This document shows, one piece after another, positions 1 through 11,467 of a stretch of DNA of 64,000 nt. A model generated the notes under the pieces. The model worked only from the letters and a program-made list of their open reading frames with translations, was not told where the DNA came from and did no database searches. Source of the DNA: Membranipora membranacea (Eukaryota > Bryozoa > Gymnolaemata > Cheilostomatida > Membraniporidae); contig OU612071.1 of the NCBI GenBank assembly GCA_914767715.1, positions 22,131,681 to 22,195,680 of the forward strand. The letters are read 5' to 3'. Both the position numbers and the translations under genes were made by a program. Each line of letters opens with the position of its first letter. The stretch's first letter is position 1.

Positions 1-452
1 TACTTGCCATTTTCCACACTGTAGGCATGCCTCCCTGTTTGATCGACATGTTGAACAGTTCAGTGAGTGGTCAAGCAAGGGTTGGCGCTGATGATTTGAG
101 TAGACGGGGTGTGATAGTATCTGGCCCTGGGCTCTCGTTCAGTTTGACGCCGCACAGAGTGAAATACGCTAAGAAACTCATCACAATATGGCAAAAGAGA
201 TGGTAAAACAGGTACATCACATGGCTTATCAAATATATTAAAAAAACTGATTCCAAGTGTTCGCATCGAGAGAGAGATATTTTGCTCTATTTCCTGAGCA
301 TGTTTTTTATTGGCACGTCTGATGGAATTCTGAGTTTGAGATTTCAGTTTACGGTAATCATTTCTATTGTTTAAAAAATCACAATTTCTCTGCTCAAACA
401 ACCTACGAACTTCAGGAGTTACCCAGTTTTTCTCTCTGAGATATAATTCCAT
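1..452 (-). mobile_element. LINE (non-LTR retrotransposon) fragment, endonuclease-RT linker and start of RT
   Basis: The minus strand encodes the basic linker that lies between endonuclease and reverse transcriptase in LINEs (from 452 down: MELYLREKNWVTPEVRRLFE, then NRNDYRKLK and IRRANKKHAQEIEQ). In another frame (256 down to 71) follows the early RT motif SPGPDTITPRLLKSSAPTLA, and the frame of 60 down to 1 gives LFNMSIKQGGMPTVWKMAS, which matches the RT segment usually ending in WK.A. The frame changes near 250 and 70, so the copy is broken. It runs off the left edge of the window. These motifs are typical of CR1/Jockey/L2-type elements; I cannot fix the clade. The 5' end of the fragment is near 452. 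Confidence 0.8.
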
Positions 453-1036
453 CTGCTAAGTTGGTATGCATTCAGCTATGCAAAAGTTAAGGTGCAAGTT
501 TTTGTTTATATTGCTCTAAAAGAAGAAATGGTAGTTCCAATCCCTCTTGATTTTGGACACCTAAGTACAGGGGTTGTTGGTGTAAAACATCTGGTTGGGC
601 GTCCATGTTTATTTTATGATGAAGTTTCAACAAGGGCTGATCCTCTTAACAGCAATAATACCTGTCTGCACTACAATATATATCATAGTGGGTTGACCGC
701 CCCATTTCTTTTATTTATGCCTTACTCGCACTCATTTTTTTTCCCAACAGAATCTTGAGAATGAAAAAAGATATTGTTATGGCCAGTTCAACGAATGCAA
801 ACTGGTATGCATACATAAATATTGTGATTTCTCATGTTGTACACCTAATATACTATACTATACTTGATCATACATTTCTTCCTCTTGTCTAATTTTTCGT
901 CAAGATACAATGTATATTGCCAAACTAGTTCCAATAATATGAAATTTACAGCCAACTAATCGGCCCAATTGTCACACAGCTCTTACACCCTTTTAAAGTG
1001 GTGCACGATTGTTTCAAGATGATGTAATCACAAATT
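453..1036. other. Stretch without a confirmed gene; one exon-like segment on each strand
   Basis: Two mutually exclusive exon-like pieces overlap here. On the plus strand, 751-804 follows a strong pyrimidine tract and CAG acceptor, reads NLENEKRYCYGQFNECKL and is followed by GTATGC. On the minus strand, 844-777 follows an AG acceptor and would give a 22-codon terminal exon in the right phase for the gene at 1069-5689. Neither can be confirmed. Confidence 0.3.
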
Positions 1037-1068
1037 TTATAGAAACAGGATGGATATGATCCTCTCAC

Positions 1069-4000
1069 CATATGCCAACTTCTGAAACACCTTGAAATTA
1101 TTATAGGTGCCCTTGGTGATCATTCCAGGTTCAAAGCCAAAGTGATTGTGTGCATTTGTTTGAAGAGTTGAGACTTGCCGCCATGTAGCTCCACTCCAAG
1201 GATAAATATAAAGTCCCTTGAAAATATACATGCAAATGAATATTCATATTATTTATTCAGTATGATATCAAGGCTTTTTGCCTGAGGCTACCTAACTGTA
1301 TAATATGATAATCTATTTTAACAATTTTCATAGTCGAAGCATCGATAAGGTCTGTGTACCATATCAACAATCAGACGCCAGGCATAGTTGCATCAGTCAT
1401 AAGCTATACATGAAATGTTCCGCTAGGTAGAAATACTGACAAAGTGCTAAATAGAATCCAGAAGACTGGCATCATCCCTTGTGAGTGGTATGTGTATGAA
1501 TGATTTGAGCTTACCAAAAGATTGGTAGGCGGTGGACCTAGTGCAGTTATGACCGATATCATGGCTTTAAAGTTGCTGGCAAGATTTTCTTAAACATGCT
1601 GGCAAAGTGCCTGACGGGGGTTAAATTTGTCTCGTTCCGAAGAGAAATACAGGTGGCTTAAGGGCACGGCCGCCATATTTGGCGCCAAGTTGCTCTCAGT
1701 TTGCACGCAGATTGGAGCATGCCTGGGTGTCAATTGAGCCCAGTAGTCAGTAGACTGCTAAGGGATTCGGACCCAAGACCTCAAAAGCTTGCGCACCAGC
1801 GGGCAGGTGCTCAAACCAACTGAGCTACCTCCTACTCCTAATTGACTCATTGATTAACAAGTTCAGAAGTCAGGCATCCAAGGAATCTTTAGATATCTTA
1901 CTTGTGTGAACAGGATATTGGCAGCAATGAGGTTCGCTTAATGAGAGAAGATCTACCTGGAGGTATAAATTTGTCAAACTTAGATGATCACGGTGGTTCT
2001 GTACCACACAGCACAATTTGTGTCAACACACTAGCTGGGTGCCCGAGAAGAATTGCTTTGTGGTAAAGCGCTATTATGAAAAAGCTCAAAAGGCGAATCA
2101 CTACTAAAAGTTAACCACAGAAAACACTGTCAGTGTCAGCATCAGTGTTGAGTCGTACCGTATTACCGTATAACTGATTGTTAGAGTGACTGAGGTTTTA
2201 CAATTACTGCACCAGACATTGTGCAGGTTGTAGCTTCGCTGCATGGACTGAATAAATTTATAGAGGGGTGTGCAATGTGATTCAATAGCCCATCACCATA
2301 TGACACAGGTAGGGTTGTGAAGGTCAGTGAATGAATGTTGTACAAGGGCTATTGCAGCAATCAATATTTGGAATTTTACATTGAAGGGCATCCTGACATA
2401 CAGCTTTTGATTGGTTATCTGGTACACCTTAGCCCTCTACTACCTGTAGTGTGGAGACTGTTATAAAAGGGGCTCAGTGCATACTGATTGCAGATACCTG
2501 CAGTAATAATCTTTATGACTGGTGACCCTTGCAGCCCATATACACCCATTGGCTCGCTTTTGGCATCTTGACAAACATCTGGTATGCAGCTATTTAGTTG
2601 GGAGCTTTGGTTGACCTGGCAAGTCTGTCATGAATTTTCAAATTATTTCTACAAAACTATGTACATGTAATCCATTGTTGTAGCAAGTGAACACTTACCG
2701 AACTCATGAAGAAGACCCAAAGATTTTTTTCATCAAGAAATACCATCCCTATCACCTTCCGATTAGTGCCATGTGAACCATGATTAAGTCCATTATGACA
2801 GCTACCTGATAACATTGAAATGTTTCGCAAATTTTCCTGTTGTACCAGCAGCAAAGCAAAAAGCCAAGTGACAGTAATAATTAATTTGACAAGTGCTTTA
2901 TACCACGTGTATGTTCTTGTTTCTACATCTAATGCAATTTGGAAGTTAGAAAAAAAAACGTATAGGGACTATATCACTGTCACATTGGAGTTATTCTTTC
3001 ATATGAGAGCTCACTCATCAAAGACTACGAAGGGCAATTCACTGAAATATTTAAACGATAATATCCTCAGCTATATCTATTCACTTACTTCTAAAATGAA
3101 GCAATTAAAAAAATTTGCAATATTCAAGGTGCTGCTTAGCAGAAAAACTTCAAGCTCCATCAATCACTGCTACACATTAAGACAGTTTCAGAGCTGTGCC
3201 TGAGCCTTTATTCTTTCCATCCAAAATATTGTTAAAAATTGATTTGACCAGATAGAAATCTAATTTGTATGCAAAACATTTCAGACCTAGCATCTACACT
3301 ATTGAGATGTTAAAGTGACCAGGTGTTTCAAATTATTTTTGAGCTCTAAGTGACAAATGCATGAAAAACTCCAGAATAGTTGTCAACCACACAGTCAGAA
3401 ATTGAGATCGATAAGCATTAGAGCACCAAAAAAACTTCCCAAAAACTTGTCCCTTTCAGTTTTCAATGGCGCCTATGCTGAACCAAAAATTATTTATTTC
3501 CTATTTTCAAAACATGCACATTTCAGCTCCATCTTATATGTTGAGTGTGCCGAACAGTATACCAATAGAGAGAGGCCTATCATCCCGAAAAGGAATTGGT
3601 ATACGGCGCCACTTAGCAAACCCAACCTTCCTTTCTCAGAGTCAAGCTAATCGAAATATGGCATACCAAATTATGGCTCATCTGTTTGTTATACCTATAA
3701 CAGTCAAGACTTCAAATGTTCTCGTCCTCATCCTACGTGCACATCTCTGGTTATCCACGAATAGAATCCACTGTCTATCCTTAGTCATATAACCATGGTC
3801 AGGCCACATCAGTTCTGCTGCTAACCCATAGCCATTCTTGTATCTGAAGTTACTTTGAATATGGCGGGAACATTTACCGGCAATCTCTAAAATGGAGCAT
3901 GTTTCACAATATTTTTTTCTTTCTTATAATGTCACATATTATAGCGGAAAAAATATTGGGCGCTGCACGCATTTGTACCCGAAAGTGACGATCAACGCCG

Positions 4001-5689
4001 CTGTATATGTTGTTTGGTAGCCAGGGTACTAGCCAAAGTATTAGATGTTGTTAAATCTGGTGCAGAAATGACAAACAAATGAACACAATCATCATGAAAT
4101 TGTTAGAATTTCAACGATGTACGACATAGCTTAGTGAAAGGGAGGTGGGAGGGGATTTCGAGCAGACCTTTTTCTTTCAATACTGGCATGCTGACCGGAT
4201 ATCAGATTGAAGGAAAGAAGATGTGAATAACATAAAAGCCTAGCATTGCCTGTGAACAGTAGTTCCAAGTTATCCTTACCAATAAGTTTTCCTTAGGTGG
4301 TTGAGGGAGAGCAACTTCTTATTCAGTTGACCTTGGTTATTTGCTTTGTCTCGGGACTGATTGCCAAGACAAGGAGAGTGTAATAAGGGCAGAAAAAAAT
4401 CTTTTTTGTACCAAAAACTTTATTTTTAATTATATCCGCTTCATTCCCGATGGCTAGCCAATGATGCATATCAATAATATGATCCAAGGAGACGGGAAAC
4501 AGAAAAGCAATGTCTTTCACAAATCAACATTGGTAGGCCATAAAGCCAATACATATTAATTTGAGAATTGTTGGTTAAAGAATCTGTTAAAATCGCAAGG
4601 TTCCATCACTCACCACATCCTGGAGAATGGGTAGAGTTGAGGTGTGACTAAAGGACGAGCCCGTAATATCTGTGCCAAATTGCTCTCAGTTTCTAGGCAG
4701 GTCGAAGCACACCTGGGGGTCCAACAATCCAAGTAGTCAGTGGACTGAAGTGGGACTTGAACTTAATACCTTCAACACTTTCGTGCTGAAGCCCGGCGCT
4801 CTAAACATTTGTGCCACCTCCTACTTCTAATTGCAACAATTTTAACACACTCTTGGCTCATTCAGAGAGGTCAACCATGCTAGACATTTCTGAGAAGAAA
4901 CAGAGAAAGTATGATTCTAACAAACAATTGACTCACTTCTCACTGATTTAGTTCTATTTCGCAGGTAGTATATTTGTATGCATCCCTCACCAGTGCTAGG
5001 GGAATATCCATTCCCATTTCCTACCATGATTTGCATTGGGTCATGCCGCATCGGCTAAAAGAAATCGATTCAGGCAGTTATTATCGTTAACCAGTCAACA
5101 GCAAGTTGGCATTTAAGTTAAAGGTTATTGAACCGTAAAGTTTTTCACACATAAACATCTAACAATAAGCGGTGCATAGATAATAATACTATTACTCACT
5201 ATCATGAAGTTGTCTGTAAAATCAAGACTATTAACTCCTGTGATAACCGACATTTCCCAGCCGAAACTATCCATGTTATAATACTCTAGATTCGGCCAAG
5301 TTCGACACCTAAACAGATAGAAACTGAATAAGTAGCTAGTCAGAGTGACTAAAATATCATTAGGGATAAATATAGTTTGTTTTTAGATGTTCAAATGTTC
5401 ATGGTAAAAGATTAAAGAGACTAGTTCAATTATTCTTGTTGTATTAAAGGATACACCATAAACTGGATATCAGCAAGTATTTCTAAAGCTCAGTTTTGAT
5501 CACTCACTTTCATTGCTGCATCCTTTATTTCTGACGATCAAACAGGACTTGCATCTAACTCTGACTCACTGATGAACAGAACACAGTTTGAGTGTTTAGA
5601 CTAGAGATTTGACGAATGTTCACTTACCAAAAGCCATTGACAAAAGTTGCCAGCAAAGTGAGCGTAGCAAAATGAGAATACCCCGCCAT
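1069..5689 (-). CDS. Unrecognised secreted-protein gene, six exons assembled, 3' end uncertain
   Basis: I do not recognise the family. Exon 1 (5689-5628) starts with ATG and encodes a signal peptide, MAGYSHFATLTLLATFVNGF, ending in phase 2. Exon 2 (5308-5200, WCRTWPNLEYYNMDSFGWEM...) continues in phase 2 and ends in phase 0. Exon 3 is 5054-4991 (PMRHDPMQIMVGNGNGYSPS), ending in phase 1. Exon 4 is 4513-4412 (IAFLFPVSLDHIIDMHHWLA...), phase 1-1. Exon 5 is 2805-2699 (SCHNGLNHGSHGTNRKVIGM...), phase 1-0. Exon 6 is 1216-1069 (GLYIYPWSGATWRQVSTLQ...), phase 0-1. All five junctions agree in phase and leave 197 open codons. Donors are good (GTAAG or GTGAG), except GTACA after exon 4; the acceptor of exon 4 lacks a pyrimidine tract and is the weakest call. 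The 3' end is either a terminal exon at 844-777 (219 residues in total) or read-through to a stop at 1037. A SINE lies in each of introns 3 and 5, and a dispersed repeat also lies in intron 5. The product is probably extracellular. Confidence 0.55.
1651..1838 (-). repeat. tRNA-derived SINE, copy 1
   Basis: On the minus strand the element starts with GTAGGAGGTAGCTCAGTTGG, a tRNA-like head with an A box (TAGCTCAGTTGG) and a B-box-like GGGTCCGAATCCC. A tail follows: CCCAGGCATGCTCCAATCTG, then GAGAGCAACTTGGCGCCAAA and GGCGGCCGTGCCC. The same head-tail order recurs at 4641-4832 and 15061-15233. It lies in intron 5 of the unrecognised gene. Confidence 0.75.
1964..2575. repeat. Dispersed repeat, inverted copy of 63408-64000
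   Basis: About 610 bp here are the reverse complement of the last ~590 bp of the window (shared landmarks: TATAAATTTGTC at one end; GGCTCGCTTTTGGCAT and TTGAC at the other). The copies differ by scattered substitutions and small indels, so this is an old dispersed element rather than an assembly artefact. No protein is encoded. TATAAAAGG at about 2461 and AATAAA at about 2249 are present, but in an order that does not identify an LTR. The true end is visible near 2575; the other end may lie just left of 1964. Confidence 0.75.
4641..4832 (-). repeat. tRNA-derived SINE, copy 2
   Basis: Same family as 1651-1838, on the minus strand: AGAAGTAGGAGGTGGCACAA head, degenerate A and B boxes (AGTTCAAGTCCC), and tail CCCAGGTGTGCTTCGACCTG followed by GAGAGCAATTTGGCACAGAT. 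It lies in intron 3 of the unrecognised gene. An excellent pyrimidine tract and CAG acceptor occur about 20 nt beyond its 3' end, at 4620. Confidence 0.75.
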
Positions 5690-7719
5690 ACCGAGGGTAG
5701 AAGAAAACTTTGCCAGAGATTGCGGAACTAAAAGTTAGTCATTCTTACTAGGTCGCACAACTTGTGGTCTCCACAAAAATACACCTTCAATGAATGCCAG
5801 TTATTTCCATTGTCTGAGTCGAATCTTGTAGTTATGTTTCCTTTTCAGCGAGATATTTTATTTTTGGCTTTTTAAAATGATTGCATAAACTGGATTAGTT
5901 CACAAATATGGATTTCATTTACACCTTAATGCCGGTCCAATTTTGATGTAGCATCTACTCCACACCTACCAAGTCTTGGGTCTAGAGACTACAACAATAT
6001 TAATCTCTCAAATCCTGAAGATTGCTAAGTAAACTTGATCGGCCCACAGCTATTATGATAGTGAAGTTGTAAAATATTGAAACACCTTTTACTTAGATGT
6101 CACTTATATTGTCAAACATGTGACAGCATACATAGTGATGTGTGAAGGTCATGCCCTACCTAATATTACTCTATTCATAATATAATAACGGCTAAACTCT
6201 GAATATCAATCCTTCGGATGATATGAATGTCCTAACAATCCATATCTATCAAAACCTCTCCCATTATCATCACAGTCATGCTTGGTTGTACCACAGGTAA
6301 GTGCTTGTCAATGCTGCTCAACGATGGCACTATGGAACAAAACAGCAGCCTAGGAAATCTAGCCAATGAGAAAGATTTATGTTAATCTAATATATAGCGT
6401 TACTTCAATTCTGAGAGATCTTGACATTACTTTCTGTGCCACCAAAACAAACATGGGACTTATTGATGGAAAGACTTATTCCCCACTCACTGCACCCTGG
6501 CCAAGTATCAACGGAGAAACAGAGGTAATCCATGAATAAGGTCACCGATAAAAATTCAAGAACAATGAATTAGTTTATATTAAATTTTTTTCTGAATGTA
6601 ATAATTTGGATATTTCACTTAATTAGATATTTAATTGGCTGCCTCATGAATTCTGTATCCAGGAAACCATTGGTTGGAAGGAATGAAATTGGAGTTGTCT
6701 CTCTAGCCAGAAAGATCATTTTTGGATAATACTCATCCTTTGAGAATATTTTACAAAATATGAAAGATTAAAAGAAGAAAATAAAGTCAGAAAGATGCTA
6801 ATGCTTAGTTGGTGAGAAATGAAATCTGGAAGATCTCTTAAAAATGTGATATGGACGGGCTCGATTCTTGTGAATTGGTAAATTATTAAAAGTGGTAGCT
6901 ATAGTGTTTTCAATTTTTTGTAATATATATCAATAGCATTTTGCTCCGTAAAATAAGAACAATACAACTTATGAAACATATAATTATTGTCTTGACGAAA
7001 AAAATCTTTTTACCTGGATGATATTTAATATTGGTTGACACCTTTTTTAGATTAAAAATATCAAACAATAAGTTCTATCATAGACAGCATATCCTATGTG
7101 TTTTGCTTTTTATCAACTAGCTAGTGTATTAAAGTTTAAAACTATAAAATGATTATTTGCTGTGTTTAAAAGTTGCTAGAGCGGTCATATGTATGGTCGA
7201 CCAAAACCGCCAAATTTTCCCACATAATATCCCCAGTGCCTTTAATTATGGCAGTTTAGGTCGACCAGAACCTCCACAGTAGCTGCAAATCATACTTGTT
7301 TTCTTGGATTTGGTTTTGGAATGGCACGGCACGGCATGGCGTGGCATGGTGCAACGCAGGTGGAGTGATGGAGTGAAAGAATATGCCACTACCACAGCCA
7401 AGAAGTGTAAAAGCTATCTATGTCACCTCAGTGCCATGCAAGGCATATTATTACTGAGAGGAAGTTTAGGGTCCCAAATAATTTAGCTGAAATACCTTAA
7501 AAAACACTTTTTGATTACCTGCCATCCAGTGAAACTATTATCCTGCAGAAGCAAAATTTGATATGCAACATGCAATCAGAGAAGTAATAACAGTAATTAT
7601 AAAATAATATAATTTTATATAATATTAAGCCCAGTAGACAGTATAGCATTCAGTATTCAGTAATGCCCTGACGGTCCTCAGAGATATCAATTGTTTTATA
7701 CTGGACATGTATGTTTTAT
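5690..7719. other. No gene recognised
   Basis: This is the upstream side of the unrecognised minus-strand gene, presumably including its promoter. It is A+T-rich with only short open frames. A short purine/GGCATGGC-type repeat near 7320-7350 is the only compositional anomaly I noticed. Confidence 0.6.
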
Positions 7720-7977
7720 GACGAGATTGTTCATTCCAGTAAAAGGTGGCTTAAGGTCCAATCAATAGTCACCGGGTTCTGGAACCCGCGGCGCAAGGGG
7801 TATCTGTGTAATATCCAATCTCGCCAACAATGGCAGACTCCCCAGCGAAATGTGAACATTGGCGATATAGTTAGTATCAAAGATGAAGATATTCCCAGAT
7901 CATTCTGGAAAATTCGTAAGGTAGATTTACGGAATATTCGCCGAGTAGGGAGATTCATACCAGATAGGTTGGGTTGA
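7720..7977 (+). mobile_element. BEL/Pao retrotransposon remnant (C-terminal integrase-adjacent domain)
   Basis: The frame reads SSKRWLKVQSIVTGFWNPRR, then KGYLCNIQSRQQWQTPQRNV and NIGDIVSIKDEDIPRSFWKI. This matches the conserved domain at the C terminus of BEL/Pao polyproteins (Pfam DUF5641 type, consensus RW..VQ...FW.RW.KEYL..LQ.R.KW, then GD.V.IKDE..PR..W). The match breaks down after WKIRKV and a stop follows at 7975-7977. No integrase, protease or LTR is visible beside it, so this is a dead fragment. Confidence 0.75.
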
Positions 7978-8914
7978 TAATTGGTGATCGTTCACCGGAC
8001 CTAAAAACTTTGACAACAACAACACTACAATGTCCAATCCACAAACTGGAAGTGCAAGCAAAGCTGAGGGATGTATCATGGACTTACCCTTTTTAGAAAA
8101 TCAATTTAGGCACTATTTCTTGTAAACTGCACCTCGCATTTCTCTCATGCAGATCGTATTGAGTACTTTGTGATGTCCGACGCAATTATTGTGTATATTT
8201 TTCTAGCTGTATGATATGTTCTCAAAATCATTTGTATCGGTATCGTTGTCATATTTTGTGATGTTATTTTACCATTGTATTATATATAGGAATCTCAAAT
8301 TATACATTTTATTAAAGGTAGATTATTCGGAAACAATACTACTAGGGACATACCATTTTTCATAATAGATGTTGAAGGCAAAAGGTGACTATTGAATTTT
8401 TGATGACAGTGAATTCTTTCTGTAGTTGAGTGCAAGTCTCTAAATGGTGTAATGTGTAATTGTGATCTTGTGCTCTTTGATTGAGTTCAGTGCTGCTGTT
8501 AGCCTTGGACACATTGTTGCTTACTGTGGGCACCTTTTGACTACGTCTGGCCGGGGGAATGTGCTGGCATTGCCCAGCAAGTTCGGTAACAGTGCGTTTT
8601 TGTTCTTGGTCTTAGCTGTTCCCAAAATGTTGACATGTTCATTGGGCCTCAAAATTTTTTGTTGTGTCCCTGGTTATTTTACTGCTCTCCTCACAGATTT
8701 AATGAGGTGACTTGTGTAAGGACAAGCGACTAATTTTCTATTGAAAAACCTTTCAATATAAAATGTTAACATAATACTACCGGACAGCTAATTGGAATTG
8801 TTGTCAGCTATTAGCTGTAGTGGGCGGATTGTATTCACTTCTCTTGTAAAGGTGTGTAACTTAGCGTATACATTTTTACTACTATTCATTTCTTGTTCAA
8901 CACCTTTCCTTCTT
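7978..8914. other. No gene recognised
   Basis: A+T-rich sequence with short open frames lacking family features or convincing splice signals. The first ~60 bases may be further decayed BEL/Pao sequence. Confidence 0.6.
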
Positions 8915-9392
8915 AATAAAGTGTTTAGGAAAGCAAAATACAACCACTGTTTATATCAAAGCTTTGCCATAGCAATGAACAAAAAAGTTTTTCGTAGGAC
9001 TTTTTTGAATGATGTATCCCAATTTAAAGTGTGAAACTCAAGGTCTGGAAGGGTCTAGAGTATGTTATCTCCCCTGTTACGGATAAACACTAAAGTATCT
9101 TTGACTACGCTACCTTTGTCCAATACTGTTTTTTGATCATTTCTTGTGTAAGTAGAACAGACTTTTAACTGTGCTAGGCAAACCTAGGCTAGCCTCACTG
9201 TTATACTGTAAGTCGATCATAATTTTAGTGTGAATCTGCTACAGTGGAGTGAGATACTCTAGACCCTTCTAGACCGCCGGTTTCGTACTTTGAAATTGAA
9301 GATGATCATGTGCGAGTAAATTCACTGTTCTTGTTCAAGGGAAATCCTTGATATGAACAGTGGTTGATTTTTTTCCCTAAACACTTAAATGA
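8915..9392. repeat. Imperfect inverted repeat (foldback), ~150-bp arms
   Basis: The left arm (8915-9077) and right arm (9243-9392) are reverse complements in blocks: AAGTGTTTAGG...CAACCACTGTT.ATATCAA against the right-arm complement AAGTGTTTAGGG...CAACCACTGTTCATATCAA, and GGTCTGGAAGGGTCTAGAGTAT against GGTCTAGAAGGGTCTAGAGTAT. The spacer is about 165 bp. It could be an old foldback transposon or an inverted duplication; I find no target duplication. Confidence 0.65.
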
Positions 9393-11467
9393 GGACTCGT
9401 TATAAAATATAAGTATAAACATACATGTGTTTATAACTTGTTACGGATTATTTAACTTGCAATCATTCTGAGCTTTTATCATTATTCCTAGATACATGCA
9501 GCTCTATTATCACAAAACCAACATCACTCTATTCCTGATTATTTATCTATGGGTATTATAAGACCCAAGTGAGGTTTGTTACTGATTGTTTTTGGTGATA
9601 GGTTATCAAGTAGATATCGACCACTTATTTCTGTATGTATAATTTTGTGATTTTCTTTATGGTTATTTTTATTGACACGTACACGTTTCATGTTTGTCTT
9701 CGTCATTTAATTTTTGTATGTTGTTGTAACAGTAATAATAGAATATATGTAATAACTGCAACCAACCATACAATACACCGTCACCTGCTGAATCTGCAGA
9801 TGCTAATGCTACAGTTGGGGTTTAAGCCAAAGTCTATACTTCTATTGGGAGGGGCATGAATCCAAGAATATCTAAAATGTCCGTTGGGTTGTCTGTTGAC
9901 GTTTATCTAAGGGAGAATTTTATTATAACATACCCAAATACTACCAAATCTGGCTTTGCATTAAGCGTGATAAGATACTCTTGTAAGACAGCTTACAGTG
10001 TGTTTAAACAAGGATTTCCAGATACCATTTGCGACATAACAACCTTGGACAGCTAAAATCAAGGAGTCTGAAGCTGATGAAGTATGCCGAGTGGTTCCAG
10101 GTGTGAGTATATTATGGGGTATGTGACAATATCACAATGCTGAATAGAGCCATGAGGCTTACCATGTTCAGAGAAAACCTTGCTGCGCCAAACAAGCTCT
10201 CAATGAGCTCCAGCTTGCTAAGACAGTAGTATGCAAAATAAATAACTTCTCATGTCTCGATGGGAAATGTGAGAGCTGCAGCCCAAGTTACCTTAGGGAA
10301 TGTTCTCAGAATGGGTTGGAGACAACCCTAGCCAGCAGCTGAAATACCATCATTGGAAAACTGTTAATGAAGTGATCAGTGGGAAAACTGTGCCTACTCT
10401 AAAGAGGATTGCACTTCATATTTATTCAATTGCATCTCAAATCTCTCTGCATTAAACAATGCAGCAAACCCTGGGCCCTTATCAAGTGGTGGTTTGTGGC
10501 AGTCAGAAGGATGGACCTGCTATCATCTGCATGAAGGTGATACGATCCACCTGGTTTTCAAAATATTCCCAGATGGGAACAGTGTGGATAGAGATTCTGT
10601 TGTTTTATTCTTTGACGACCTAGCCAATGACCACGCAGCAGCGGAGGAGTCTTTCATCAAGATCTTTATGAACCTATGAAGAAACATTACCCGCTCATCA
10701 CAGATCTTATCTGACATATCTTATAAATATTATGGAGCTGTTTTGCTTCAAGCTACGGGAAGGAAGAGAGCTATGGGGAGTTTGTCCTCAGTATCTTTGC
10801 TAAATATGATGAAGGAACTCAGCTGCTTACAATGTGACCGTGTCAGTGTTGACAAAAACATTTTCGGAATAACTACAAAGCTTGCATACTGTCATTTGGT
10901 GAAATCCATCTACTGCAGGCTAAGCGAAAAGGCTGAATGTGCAAACAAAAGCAAAATCCGATACATAGAATCTGATGGCGAGGCTTGCATTGAAGGCAAA
11001 GGGGGCGATCCGACAGTTACGTCTAACGGATCAGAAGCTAACATTTCGCGCGTATGAATGCTCTGTTGAAAACAATGATAACATACACTTCAATTCAAAT
11101 TCAATTGAAAATTATTCTAAAAAACAAACACATTCTGCACGGAAATTTTACTTCCTGGCATCATCACGAAATTTGCTGTCTTAAGCCTTGCCAGAGGGAA
11201 GTTTTTAAAGACTAGAACACTTTGAGCATCACAGCAGGTTATACTTTAGTTGCAATGTAATTGATTTAGTCTGCATCTAATGGTTGTCCGCGTCTGAGGC
11301 GACATACAAAATTACAATTTTAATTACGCGGTCGTACTGCTGGATGTTTTCAGCAAATAGAGGACCATATATGATTTGAAGGTGATATAATAAAACACTT
11401 TCTAAATATCTATTACACCGATTGTAAAGTTGACGGGTCCATTTTCAGATTAGCTATCTATTTGATA
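9393..11467. other. No confirmed gene; degenerate coding-like stretch at about 10.1-11.1 kb
   Basis: From about 10140 to 11060, plus-strand frames show short protein-like pieces interrupted by stops and frame changes (for example CESCSPSYLRECSQNGLE near 10270-10320, and open frames at 10494-10679 and 10743-11057). No splice signals tie them together and I recognise no family. The GC content is a little higher than around it. A decayed transposon or retrogene is the simplest reading. Confidence 0.35.

Noticed and set aside
4278-4362. Alternative exon on the minus strand (KANNQGQLNKKLLSLNHLRKTY)
   Set aside because: Open and followed by GTAAGG, but it ends in phase 2 and cannot join exon 5 of the gene without a stop; direct joining of exon 4 to exon 5 fits better.
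9856-10056. Plus-strand frame of 66 codons
   Set aside because: No domain, no splice context, no recognisable neighbours; left within the degenerate region note.
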